NCBI GenBank assembly: GCA_045629485.1 | Contig: JAZQRF010000031.1 | Span: forward strand, 1 to 6,046 | Source: Pseudopedobacter sp045629485 | Lineage (GTDB): Bacteria > Bacteroidota > Bacteroidia > Sphingobacteriales > Sphingobacteriaceae | DNA length: 6,046 nucleotides | Reading direction: 5' to 3' | In this document: in pieces, positions 1 to 5,802 of the stretch | Layout: each line of letters begins with the position of its first letter | How positions within the stretch are numbered: position 1 is the first letter of the stretch | Notes under the pieces: generated by a model | Told to the model about the DNA's origin: nothing | Seen by the model: the letters and a program-made list of their open reading frames with translations, nothing else | Database searches by the model: none | Made by a program: the position numbers and the translations under genes

Positions 1-381
1 AGGCTGTGTTCTGGCTAATAATTCAGAGTGGGCTTCATTTAAGGGTGTAATTAAAAAATAAAGAGTAGATGCAGTTAAACTGGATAGCACAGCAAAGGCG
101 AAATTATAAACAGATTTTTTGAAAATGGTGAATTCATAGGTAGCGAGACCATAACCCATGCCTAAAATTGGGCCCATTAGTGGGGAAATTAACATGGCAC
201 CAATAATTACTGCTGTTGAATTTACATTTAGTCCAACACAAGCGATAAAAATGGCAAATATCAAAATCCAGAGGTTAGTTCCCCTAAAATAAATTCCCTT
301 TTCCACTGTATCATGAATAATGGCATAATCTTCTCTTTCAGAAGAAATATTAAACTTATCAATGATTTTTTGAAGATTCAT
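1..381 (-). CDS. DUF389 family membrane protein, N-terminal part (cut by window edge)
   Basis: This is a partial gene: 127 codons are visible and the rest lies beyond the left edge. The ATG is complementary to 379-381. An in-frame TAA sits two codons upstream (TAA CTG ATG), so no longer start is possible. A soluble N-terminal stretch of about 36 residues precedes three hydrophobic segments at about 38-55, 57-80 and 93-111. The motif around residues 54-73 (NSTAVIIGAMLISPLMGPIL) is the hallmark of the DUF389 'uncharacterized hydrophobic domain' family of inner-membrane proteins. Members have several membrane helices and no established biochemical role that I can cite. No Shine-Dalgarno sequence is visible, as is usual in Bacteroidota. 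The gene is transcribed away from the rest of the window and shares no obvious function with it. Family assignment is confident; function is unknown. Confidence 0.9.
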   Translation of the reverse strand, partial: MNLQKIIDKFNISSEREDYAIIHDTVEKGIYFRGTNLWILIFAIFIACVGLNVNSTAVIIGAMLISPLMGPILGMGYGLATYEFTIFKKSVYNFAFAVLSSLTASTLYFLITPLNEAHSELLARTQP

Positions 382-819
382 CAGTTAAGGCTTTAGTAAC
401 CCGGCTAGCGGTTAAAGAAATAACTACACCGCAAGTAATATGATTCTACCTGCCAACCGGGATTTGAAGAACACCCGCAGGGGATTTTAGTTTTGTTTGC
501 ATCATCAGCCTAACAAATAAAAAAACATAAAAAATAGTTGGCGATTAAAAAATACCCGATTGAAATGATTAGCACATTAATTTTTAAGTTTGTGAGCAAA
601 CCTTGAGTGTCAACATGCTAAAAAAGCTTAATTCATTTTTAAGACTAACGAACTTTTGCTCGATCGGACGATGTTATACCTAAGCAGTGTTGCTTCTATT
701 GCTATCATCCTTTCCTAAGACTACAGCTCCCAATCCTCATCTAAAAATAAACTTTCCACATTATTTATGTGCTAATATTTTTAGTATTAGTTTTGTGCTT
801 CTAATGAAATGCTAATTAA
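382..819. other. Long intergenic region without an intact gene
   Basis: No ORF of credible length or composition occurs here on either strand. The part next to the DUF389 gene (about 385-490) is richer in G+C and contains two imperfect hairpins, listed separately. The remainder (about 500-819) is AT-rich with many stops in all frames, and I recognise no protein remnant, tRNA or known RNA in it. A sequence matching the Bacteroidota -7 element (TAnnTTTG) occurs at 788-795, but there is no TTG at the expected upstream distance and no intact gene downstream, so I do not call it a promoter. Confidence 0.6.
391..481. repeat. Structured intergenic island with two imperfect hairpins
   Basis: The first hairpin spans about 391-417. 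Arms around AACCCG and CGGTT flank the loop GCTAG, with flanking CTTTA and TAAAG, giving a stem with single-base bulges. The second spans 449-481: CCTG (449-452) pairs with CAGG (478-481), and CGGG (458-461) pairs with CCCG (474-477). It has a 5-base bulge on the left arm and a 12-base loop. The island is visibly more GC-rich than its surroundings and lies just upstream of the minus-strand DUF389 start. Possible explanations are a dispersed intergenic repeat, the leader RNA of the DUF389 gene, or a decayed small gene. I do not recognise a named family. Confidence 0.35.
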
Positions 820-979
820 GTTTGGGTGATCAGGAGGTACTATGAAAGATAAACATTTATTCTTAAAGTGGGGGTTAAAATCTATGGAGGTTTTATAGGG
901 ATTAATGAAACTTTATTAATACAAAGAGATTTTACAGCAAACACAACCATTTTAAGCGGTGATTTAAATAACAGCAATA
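820..979 (+). pseudogene. Fragment of a surface beta-helix-type protein gene
   Basis: Reading in the frame of position 868 gives a conserved-looking stretch interrupted by one stop (TAA at 850-852). It starts VWV...YYER, then after the stop TFILKVGVKIYGGF, and ends with QRDFTANTTILSGDL at about 910-966. The order V-W-V, a short Tyr-rich segment, F-x-L-K-x-GVKIYGGF, Q-R-D and N-x-T-I-L-S-G-D-L is the pattern I know from the start of right-handed parallel beta-helix domains in large secreted Bacteroidota proteins. The upstream part (signal peptide) and the rest of the helix are missing. Another stop (TAA, 817-819) bounds it on the left. Homology appears to end near 979, where transposase sequence in a different frame begins. 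The gene is dead: internal stop, no start and no C-terminus. The family call rests on motif memory, not a search. Confidence 0.6.
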
Positions 980-1309
980 GTGCAAATAGAAAAGGGCATT
1001 GAGCTCATCCTACGGGAAAGCATTAGGGTGAATGGTAAAGACAGCCATGATGATACGGTAAGCATAGACACTACAGTACAGGAAAAAAACATCACCTACC
1101 CGACCGATGCAAAGCTGCACAAAAAGATCATCACAAAAAGTCAGCAAATAGCTTCCCAGGAGCAGCTTACTGTCCGCCAGAGCTATACCCAAACTTTAAA
1201 TAAATTAGGCAGAGACCAAAGGTTCAGGAACCATCCTAAAAACAAAGCGTAGGCAAGAAAGGCCGATAAAAGAATAAAAACCATTGCCGGCAGACTGGTG
1301 AAAAAAGAG
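980..1309 (+). pseudogene. Transposase fragment (IS5/IS1182-type, DDE), with in-frame stop
   Basis: The frame opens at a GTG (980) that is not a genuine start. It runs 90 codons to TAG at 1250-1252, then continues in the same frame with convincing family sequence (ARKADKRIKTIAGRLV) to about 1306. The stretch IRVNGKD (about 1023-1043) and IDTTVQEKNITYPTD (about 1064-1108) are typical of these transposases. The D in IDTTV is probably the first residue of the catalytic DDE triad. The QSYTQTL...HPKNKA segment and the basic KAxKR stretch follow in the family order. The TAG interrupts NKA*ARKA without a shift of frame, so it is a point mutation, probably of a Lys or Gln codon. The N-terminal domain and the remaining catalytic residues are absent, so the product could not transpose. 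Confidence 0.8.
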
Positions 1310-1321
1310 ACTGCCTTTTTT

Positions 1322-1332
1322 GAGACAGCCTC
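1322..1332 (+). repeat. Probable right terminal inverted repeat of the IS remnant
   Basis: GAGACAGCCTC follows a run of six T and directly precedes AT-rich DNA (ATTATAAAAAAAG). Ends of this kind (complement GAGGCTGTCTC) are what I expect for IS5/IS1182-type elements in Bacteroidota. A partly related GAGACTGCC lies just inside at about 1307-1315. No left-end copy exists in the window to confirm it. Confidence 0.45.
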
Positions 1333-1572
1333 ATTATAAAAAAAGTTTAGTGTCCCACTCACCCTTCTTAATGAGCTACTTGTTTTATATATAATACGAG
1401 ACGCTCTACAATCAATTATCACATAAAGAGATCCGTATTTGCAAAAGTGATTAGGGGTATTATTCAGATTTAGTATGGACTAAGTTAATAATTGTGTGTA
1501 AAACAACATAGTACTAGAAATTAACAACAAATAAATATAAAAATCAATTTTATTAACTATTAAATCACAATT
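1333..1572. other. Non-coding leader between IS remnant and secreted-protein gene
   Basis: This 240-base AT-rich stretch must contain the promoter of the downstream gene if that gene is expressed, since nothing upstream is an intact plus-strand gene. I see no full match to the Bacteroidota promoter (TTG, then TAnnTTTG). The nearest is TAATTGTG just before 1500, with one mismatch and no clear -33 element. The last 50 bases before the ATG are strongly A/T-rich without a Shine-Dalgarno sequence, the usual initiation context in this phylum. Confidence 0.4.
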
Positions 1573-3252
1573 ATGAAATTAAAATTTCTACTTTTTTTCG
1601 CATTAGCGTTCATCGGAGTTTCTGCCCACGCACAGTTTGTAACCAATTGGCAAAATAGAGATACCACATGGATTGGAACAGCTCATGCCAAAAGTCCTAC
1701 TTTTGCAACCGGTATTGCGTATAATCCTATAACAAATAAGGTATATTTATCTAAAAGAGGAATAAAAATTTACATTCTAGATCCTGCTACAGGTGCTAAA
1801 CCAGCAACTGGCCCTGATTCATTAATTACAACAGGAATTGCAAAGTCAACTTTAAACAGTGATGGAGCTAATGTAACAAGCCAATTTAGTTTTAGTAAGA
1901 TATCTGTTACTTCTGATGGTAAAATTTATGCTTCGACTATAGGTACTGCAGTTAATACCTTTGCAGAAATTTGGTATTGGTCTTCAGAAACTGCAGTGCC
2001 CGAGAAAATTTATTCCTATACAGTTACAGCTACTTCAGAAAGGCTAGGAGATTCTTTTACTGCAGTAGGAAGTGGTAACGACGTTTTCTTTTATTTAGGT
2101 GGAGCATCTTCATCAATAATGGTAGATCGCATTGCTAAAAAAGATGGAGTATATAAGATCCAAAGAAGAATTAATTTAGGAGCAACTGCAACAGCTGTTG
2201 CAGGAGGTTCAATTTCGCCAATATCTCAAGATTCTATTGCGGATTTTTATATTAGTGGTTCTGCTAAACAAAAAAGATTATATCAAGCGGATGGTACAAG
2301 AATTCTGTCATTTTCTAATGCTGCTGCTTTATCAAGCAGCGGTACAGCAACTGCAGGGAATTTAAGTAGTAATTTTATTGGTTTAAAATATTTTGAAGTA
2401 GGTTCCAAAAAATATATTGCTGTAAATGGTTCTGCAACTGCAACACATGCAGAAGCATTAGCACTACATATCTATGATGTTACTGATGCTACAAGTACAA
2501 CTCCAACTGCTACTTATATAGCAGGAATATCAATGACTGGAACAATAATGAATGGAGTAACATCTACTTCAACCACCACAGTCACAAATGGTTTAGGTCA
2601 GGCAGCAATTGACTTTAAGAAAACAGTTAATCCAGATGGATCTGTAACTATGCAATTCTTTCAGGTAGTTAATAAAAATGGTTTTTCCTCTCACACTATT
2701 AACTTTAAAGCAGATGGTACTTTACCAGTATCTCTTTCATCATTTAGCGCATCGGTAAAGAACAACCAAAATCAATTATCGTGGTCTACAGCATCAGAGT
2801 CTAATAATAGTGGTTTTGAGGTAGAGAGCAGCCAGGACGGTGTTGTTTTTAGTAAAGTTGGGTTTGTACCATCTCAATCATCCAATAGCACATCTAATCT
2901 TAATTATTCTTTTACTGATAAGTTAGCTCAATCTGGAACAACTTATTACAGATTGAAGCAATTAGATTTAGACGCTAAGTTTACTTATTCTGATGTAAAG
3001 GTTATTAATAACCAACTTTCTGGTGGTATAACAGTTTATCCTAATCCAGCAGAGGATTATGTAATAGTTAACGGTTTAGATTTGCCAGGAGTAACTGTGG
3101 CATTATTTAATTCTAACGGAGCCGAAATAAATACTAAAGGATTAATAGAAGGCAATAAAATATCTTTAAAAGGATTAAAATCTGGATTATATATTGTAAA
3201 AGTTTCTAAAAATGGAAAACTATTACAATCATCTAAATTGGTTAAAAACTAA
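1573..3252 (+). CDS. Secreted propeller-like protein with stalk and T9SS sorting domain
   Basis: A 559-residue exported protein. Residues 1-20 form a signal peptide (MKLK, a hydrophobic core, then AHA before Gln21). Residues 22 to about 380 are rich in beta-strand-type sequence and in Ala, Ser and Thr. The segment TGIAYNPITNKVYL (46-59) followed by IYILDPATGA resembles the start of DUF4623-type domains, beta-propeller-like folds found in Bacteroidota surface proteins. From L384 (LPVSLSSFSA) to about 480 runs an FN3-like stalk with W-S-T-A-S-E, YYRLKQLD and similar motifs. Residues 484-559 are a classic T9SS type A sorting domain, starting GGITVYPNPAEDY and ending in the G-L-Y-I-V-K-V strand. 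It should cross the outer membrane through T9SS and have this tail removed on anchoring. The specific ligand or activity is not readable. The gene ends before its own terminator at 3310. The ATG follows an A/T-rich leader and is the only start that gives a proper signal peptide. Confidence 0.85.
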   Translation: MKLKFLLFFALAFIGVSAHAQFVTNWQNRDTTWIGTAHAKSPTFATGIAYNPITNKVYLSKRGIKIYILDPATGAKPATGPDSLITTGIAKSTLNSDGANVTSQFSFSKISVTSDGKIYASTIGTAVNTFAEIWYWSSETAVPEKIYSYTVTATSERLGDSFTAVGSGNDVFFYLGGASSSIMVDRIAKKDGVYKIQRRINLGATATAVAGGSISPISQDSIADFYISGSAKQKRLYQADGTRILSFSNAAALSSSGTATAGNLSSNFIGLKYFEVGSKKYIAVNGSATATHAEALALHIYDVTDATSTTPTATYIAGISMTGTIMNGVTSTSTTTVTNGLGQAAIDFKKTVNPDGSVTMQFFQVVNKNGFSSHTINFKADGTLPVSLSSFSASVKNNQNQLSWSTASESNNSGFEVESSQDGVVFSKVGFVPSQSSNSTSNLNYSFTDKLAQSGTTYYRLKQLDLDAKFTYSDVKVINNQLSGGITVYPNPAEDYVIVNGLDLPGVTVALFNSNGAEINTKGLIEGNKISLKGLKSGLYIVKVSKNGKLLQSSKLVKN

Positions 3253-3309
3253 TTACTAGCTATTAGATTAAGGGTATCATAAAACCTATTTATAATTGAT
3301 TTATTAATT

Positions 3310-3338
3310 CCAACCTCTTGTTCTAAGGGGTTGGTTTT
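3310..3338 (+). terminator. Intrinsic terminator after the T9SS protein gene
   Basis: A 10-bp stem (3310-3319 with 3325-3334, CCAACCTCTT with AAGGGGTTGG, one G-U pair) closes a 5-base loop (GTTCT). It is followed directly by TTTT. It lies 58 bases past the stop codon of the upstream gene and about 50 bases before the next ATG, so it probably separates the transcription units. Confidence 0.8.
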
Positions 3339-3387
3339 AGTATTAAAATACAGGGGTTAATTCCCCCATTTTTATACAAAACTACTT

Positions 3388-4092
3388 ATGAGATTATTAA
3401 CATTTTTATTTTTGCTTTTTGTTTTAGCTGCAAGTGCTCAAGATAAAGTTGGAGTTACAGCTGTAATAACAGTTGATGCTGATAGAAATTATGGCATGGG
3501 GCATCCGGGCAATAATGCTGATTACATTCAACAGTTGAGAAACGTTACTTTACCAGTTTCTTTAATAAGTTTTGACGTTAAAGGTTCTACAGACGCAATT
3601 ACAATTGAATGGAAAACAGCAAGCGAAAAAAACAGTTCGCACTTTATTATTAAACGATCTGGAGAGGATAGGGTTTTTGTAAATCTTGCTGAGATTCAGG
3701 CACAGACAGAATCGTCCACTACTTCGTTTTATAAATACATAGATCGCTCTCCCTTAAATGGCTATAATTATTATCAATTAGAACAGGTCGATGTTGATGG
3801 AACTTCAACATTATCTAAAATTATAGCAACAGCATACAATCTCAAAGAACGAGAGATTTACACTTATTTTTCTGATCAAGCAGTATTAAATGTAATAGTT
3901 AATGGACTTAATCAGAATGATCCTATTAAGGTGACTATTGCTACTATTAGCGGTCAAATACTAACATCTAAAAGTATAAAAATTTCAGAAACAAATCATT
4001 ATGTGTTCAATGACTTATTCTTAAATTCTGGAATTTATATCCTCACAATTGAATCTAAAGATCAGCTTATTAGCCAAAAAATCATTAAATAA
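3388..4092 (+). CDS. Small secreted protein: stalk module plus degenerate T9SS-like C-terminal domain
   Basis: A 234-residue protein with a clear signal peptide (MRLLTFLFLLFVLAASA, cleavage before Gln18). Only about 36 residues (19-54) lie between the signal peptide and the stalk, too few for a usual enzymatic or binding domain. Residues 55-150 are the same FN3-like stalk seen in the upstream protein: LPVSLISF, W-K-T-A-S-E at 75-80, and YYQLEQVDVDG at 128-138. Residues about 155-234 resemble a T9SS type A sorting domain in strand order and ending (NSGIYILTIES near the C-terminus). However, the YPNP signature is replaced by IYTYFSDQ (157-164). The protein is therefore a stalk and tail without a recognisable passenger. 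It ends four bases before the ATG chosen for the glycosidase gene, so the two are probably cotranscribed. Its role could be a surface adaptor or a decayed paralogue; secretion through T9SS is likely but not certain. Confidence 0.75.
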   Translation: MRLLTFLFLLFVLAASAQDKVGVTAVITVDADRNYGMGHPGNNADYIQQLRNVTLPVSLISFDVKGSTDAITIEWKTASEKNSSHFIIKRSGEDRVFVNLAEIQAQTESSTTSFYKYIDRSPLNGYNYYQLEQVDVDGTSTLSKIIATAYNLKEREIYTYFSDQAVLNVIVNGLNQNDPIKVTIATISGQILTSKSIKISETNHYVFNDLFLNSGIYILTIESKDQLISQKIIK

Positions 4093-4096
4093 TACC

Positions 4097-5701
4097 ATGA
4101 AAAATTTATTAGCAAACAATCATTTAAAAATGGGTATAAGGAAAAAACTTGGTATATTAATTTTAGTTTTATTATCAACTTTAACAGTACACTCTCAAAG
4201 TGTAGTTATAAATAGGGTGTTTAAAGGGACTGAAGGAGAAGGAAGTACGACAAGAGGAAGATATGACGCCATTGAATTATTGGTGATTGAAGATCATGTT
4301 GATATGAGAAATTGGATAATCAAAGATTATTCGAGTGCTGTGGTATCAGGATTATCGGGCGATGGTGGAGGAAAATTTCGTTTCAAAGATGTAGCCTTAT
4401 GGAAAGATTTACGTTCGGGTACTACCATAACCCTAAGGCAGCCGGGTAATCCCTTTACAAATAATCCATCTCCTAACCCCGATTATGTGGAAGATACAGA
4501 CGCTTCTGATCTTAAAATTGATATAAATATTAGAAACAAAGATTATTTAAGAACTTTAGTAAGCCCATCCAATGCTGAAGCAAGCACTTATATTGACAGA
4601 ACCTTTATGCTTAATGATGGCTCTGAATTAGTTTTATTAAGATGGGATGATGGTACTGGCGATGGAATGGGATCTGCTAATACCGTTCATGCCTTTGGGT
4701 ATGGAAGTCTTGGTAACTCTTCTCATTATACAGGGGTAACTGCTCCTAAGCTTTACATTGCTAATGCCCCGGCAAAAGGTGCATATCTTTATGCATTATC
4801 TACTAATAAAAATATTACTGATTATGCAACGGTAGCCGGAGTAAGTAAAAGTAAAGACCCTTTACCTTACAATCCGGTTTACGGAAATAATTCATCTTTA
4901 GCTGAAAAGATACAGAATGGAACTTCATTGATTAAATCTATAACTAGCGAAATTATAGTTAATAATTATCCTGGCGTAAAGGAAGCTTATATTACTTATG
5001 TAAATCAAAGCGATCAAACTACTAAGTTATATATTCTTGAAGTTGATTTAAGTGATCCTAAATTATCTATAGAAGTGGGAACAGTTAATAATTCTGAAAC
5101 CTTGGGCGGCACACAAACGGTTTTTAATATGATACCGTACAAGAATGATGCTTCGTTTAAGAAAGAAGTGATAGCTGCTGTAAATGGAGATTATTTTGCA
5201 TTTGAGACTGGTTTACCAACAGGTACAGTTATAAAAGATGCTAAATATCTTCAAGACAAATCATCTAGCAACTATTACTATTTTGCACAATTAGATAACA
5301 AGAGCTATTCTATTGGAGGAATTGTGGAATACGACAGGTTGAAACAAAGAATGAATGAAGCCATAGGAGCAAAATATTGGATCGTTAAAAACAGCGTTAT
5401 ACAGGATGTAGCTGACAATGCTGCACCAGCGAGAACCTCAATAGGTTTAACCACTGATAATAAGGCGATTTTTTTAGTAGTCGATAATAAGGCGGGTGTT
5501 TCAACTGGTTTAAGTTTACAAAATTTAGGTAATGTAATGAAATCTTTAGGTGCAACAGAAGCATTAAATTTAGATGGTGGTGGCTCTAGTACTTTTATTA
5601 CAAAGGAAACTAATGGTACCTACCAAGTGAAAAATTCACCTACAGACGGCTCACAAAGAAGAGTGAGTAATGCTCTATTTTTAATGAGGAAGACAGATTA
5701 A
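4097..5701 (+). CDS. Secreted phosphodiester glycosidase (NAGPA/DUF2233) with lamin-tail-like N-terminal domain
   Basis: 534 residues from this start. The C-terminal half (about 300-534) carries the signatures of the NAGPA/DUF2233 family: NGDYF (363-367), ARTSIGLT (445-452), LNLDGGGSSTF (490-500) and RRVSNALFL (521-529). The family includes the human mannose-6-phosphate uncovering enzyme and bacterial phosphodiester glycosidases, which cleave a sugar from a phosphodiester. The substrate here is unknown. The N-terminal half begins VVINRVFKG, continues with YDAIELLVIED and NWIIKDYSS, and has GTTITLR further on. This pattern resembles a lamin-tail (LTD) domain and would be a binding module. A signal peptide is clear (KK, then hydrophobic LGILILVLLSTLTV, then HSQ). 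There is no T9SS tail; the protein ends with the catalytic domain, so it should stay periplasmic or leave by another route. The start is uncertain: ATG 4097 lies just after the upstream stop, ATG 4130 (MGIRKK) gives a more compact signal peptide, and ATG 4049 would overlap the upstream gene and is least likely. Confidence 0.85.
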   Translation: MKNLLANNHLKMGIRKKLGILILVLLSTLTVHSQSVVINRVFKGTEGEGSTTRGRYDAIELLVIEDHVDMRNWIIKDYSSAVVSGLSGDGGGKFRFKDVALWKDLRSGTTITLRQPGNPFTNNPSPNPDYVEDTDASDLKIDINIRNKDYLRTLVSPSNAEASTYIDRTFMLNDGSELVLLRWDDGTGDGMGSANTVHAFGYGSLGNSSHYTGVTAPKLYIANAPAKGAYLYALSTNKNITDYATVAGVSKSKDPLPYNPVYGNNSSLAEKIQNGTSLIKSITSEIIVNNYPGVKEAYITYVNQSDQTTKLYILEVDLSDPKLSIEVGTVNNSETLGGTQTVFNMIPYKNDASFKKEVIAAVNGDYFAFETGLPTGTVIKDAKYLQDKSSSNYYYFAQLDNKSYSIGGIVEYDRLKQRMNEAIGAKYWIVKNSVIQDVADNAAPARTSIGLTTDNKAIFLVVDNKAGVSTGLSLQNLGNVMKSLGATEALNLDGGGSSTFITKETNGTYQVKNSPTDGSQRRVSNALFLMRKTD

Positions 5702-5719
5702 TATTCTAGTCTTATCTAC

Positions 5720-5771
5720 TTACAACAAGAAAGCGGCTTTCAGGAAACTGAAAGCCGCTTTCTTGTTGTAA
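5720..5771. terminator. Bidirectional terminator between convergent genes
   Basis: A perfect 24-bp inverted repeat (5720-5743 with 5748-5771) closes a GAAA tetraloop. The core AAGAAAGCGGCTTTC is GC-rich in the middle and flanked by A-rich and T-rich arms, so each strand ends in a T-rich tract. It lies 18 bases past the glycosidase stop and about 30 bases past the stop of the converging serine dehydratase gene, so one structure can end both transcripts. Confidence 0.9.
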
Positions 5772-5802
5772 CTGTAAATTTAAAAACCTTAGATGTGTTT
5801 CA

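Larger units (their letters stand above)
980..1332 (+). mobile_element. Remnant of an IS5/IS1182-type insertion sequence
   Basis: The remnant contains a central piece of a DDE transposase gene (separate entry) followed almost at once by GAGACAGCCTC at 1322-1332. That sequence, preceded by a run of T, looks like the right terminal inverted repeat of such an element (its complement would read GAGGCTGTCTC as the left end). No matching left repeat is present upstream and the transposase start is missing, so the left end is truncated. Only about 20 bases separate the last transposase-like codons (about 1306) from the proposed end, so the C-terminal half of the transposase was lost by an internal deletion. 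The left junction with the beta-helix fragment falls at about 975-988. The boundary calls are inference. Confidence 0.6.

Noticed and set aside
435..481. ACCTGCC at 448-454 with nearby stems, reminiscent of the end of a cobalamin riboswitch (B12 box).
   Set aside because: The rest of the B12 box and the upstream conserved core are absent, and no cobalamin or transport gene follows on the plus strand.
441..481. Minus-strand TTCAAATCCCGG resembling a tRNA T-arm.
   Set aside because: No anticodon arm, D-arm or acceptor pairing can be built around it.
788..795. TAGTTTTG, an exact match to the Bacteroidota -7 element TAnnTTTG.
   Set aside because: No TTG-type -33 element lies at the right distance and only pseudogene sequence follows. 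Such matches are common in AT-rich DNA.
832..898. A perfect AGGAGG (832-837) four bases before an ATG that opens an 18-codon ORF (MKDKHLFLKWGLKSMEVL), looking like a leader peptide.
   Set aside because: Another frame of the same DNA carries clear beta-helix protein motifs (TFILKVGVKIYGGF), which explains the sequence better. Bacteroidota rarely rely on Shine-Dalgarno sites, and no gene follows that it could regulate.
1010..1192. Minus-strand 60-codon ORF.
   Set aside because: It lies wholly opposite the transposase fragment, whose plus-strand reading is recognisable; this is a shadow frame.
1183..1422. Minus-strand 79-codon ORF with a hydrophobic C-terminal part.
   Set aside because: It is largely antisense to the transposase fragment and reads straight through the likely IS end. 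I recognise no family in it and see no independent support.
2180..2460. Recurrent GCAACTGCA-like and TCTGCA-like short motifs in the T9SS protein gene.
   Set aside because: They are irregularly spaced and explained by Ala/Thr/Ser-rich coding sequence, not a tandem repeat.
3353..3373. GGGG, a 6-base loop, CCCC, then ATTTTT just before the small secreted protein gene, resembling a second terminator or attenuator.
   Set aside because: The stem is only four base pairs and a stronger terminator lies immediately upstream. There is no evidence for an alternative pairing partner.
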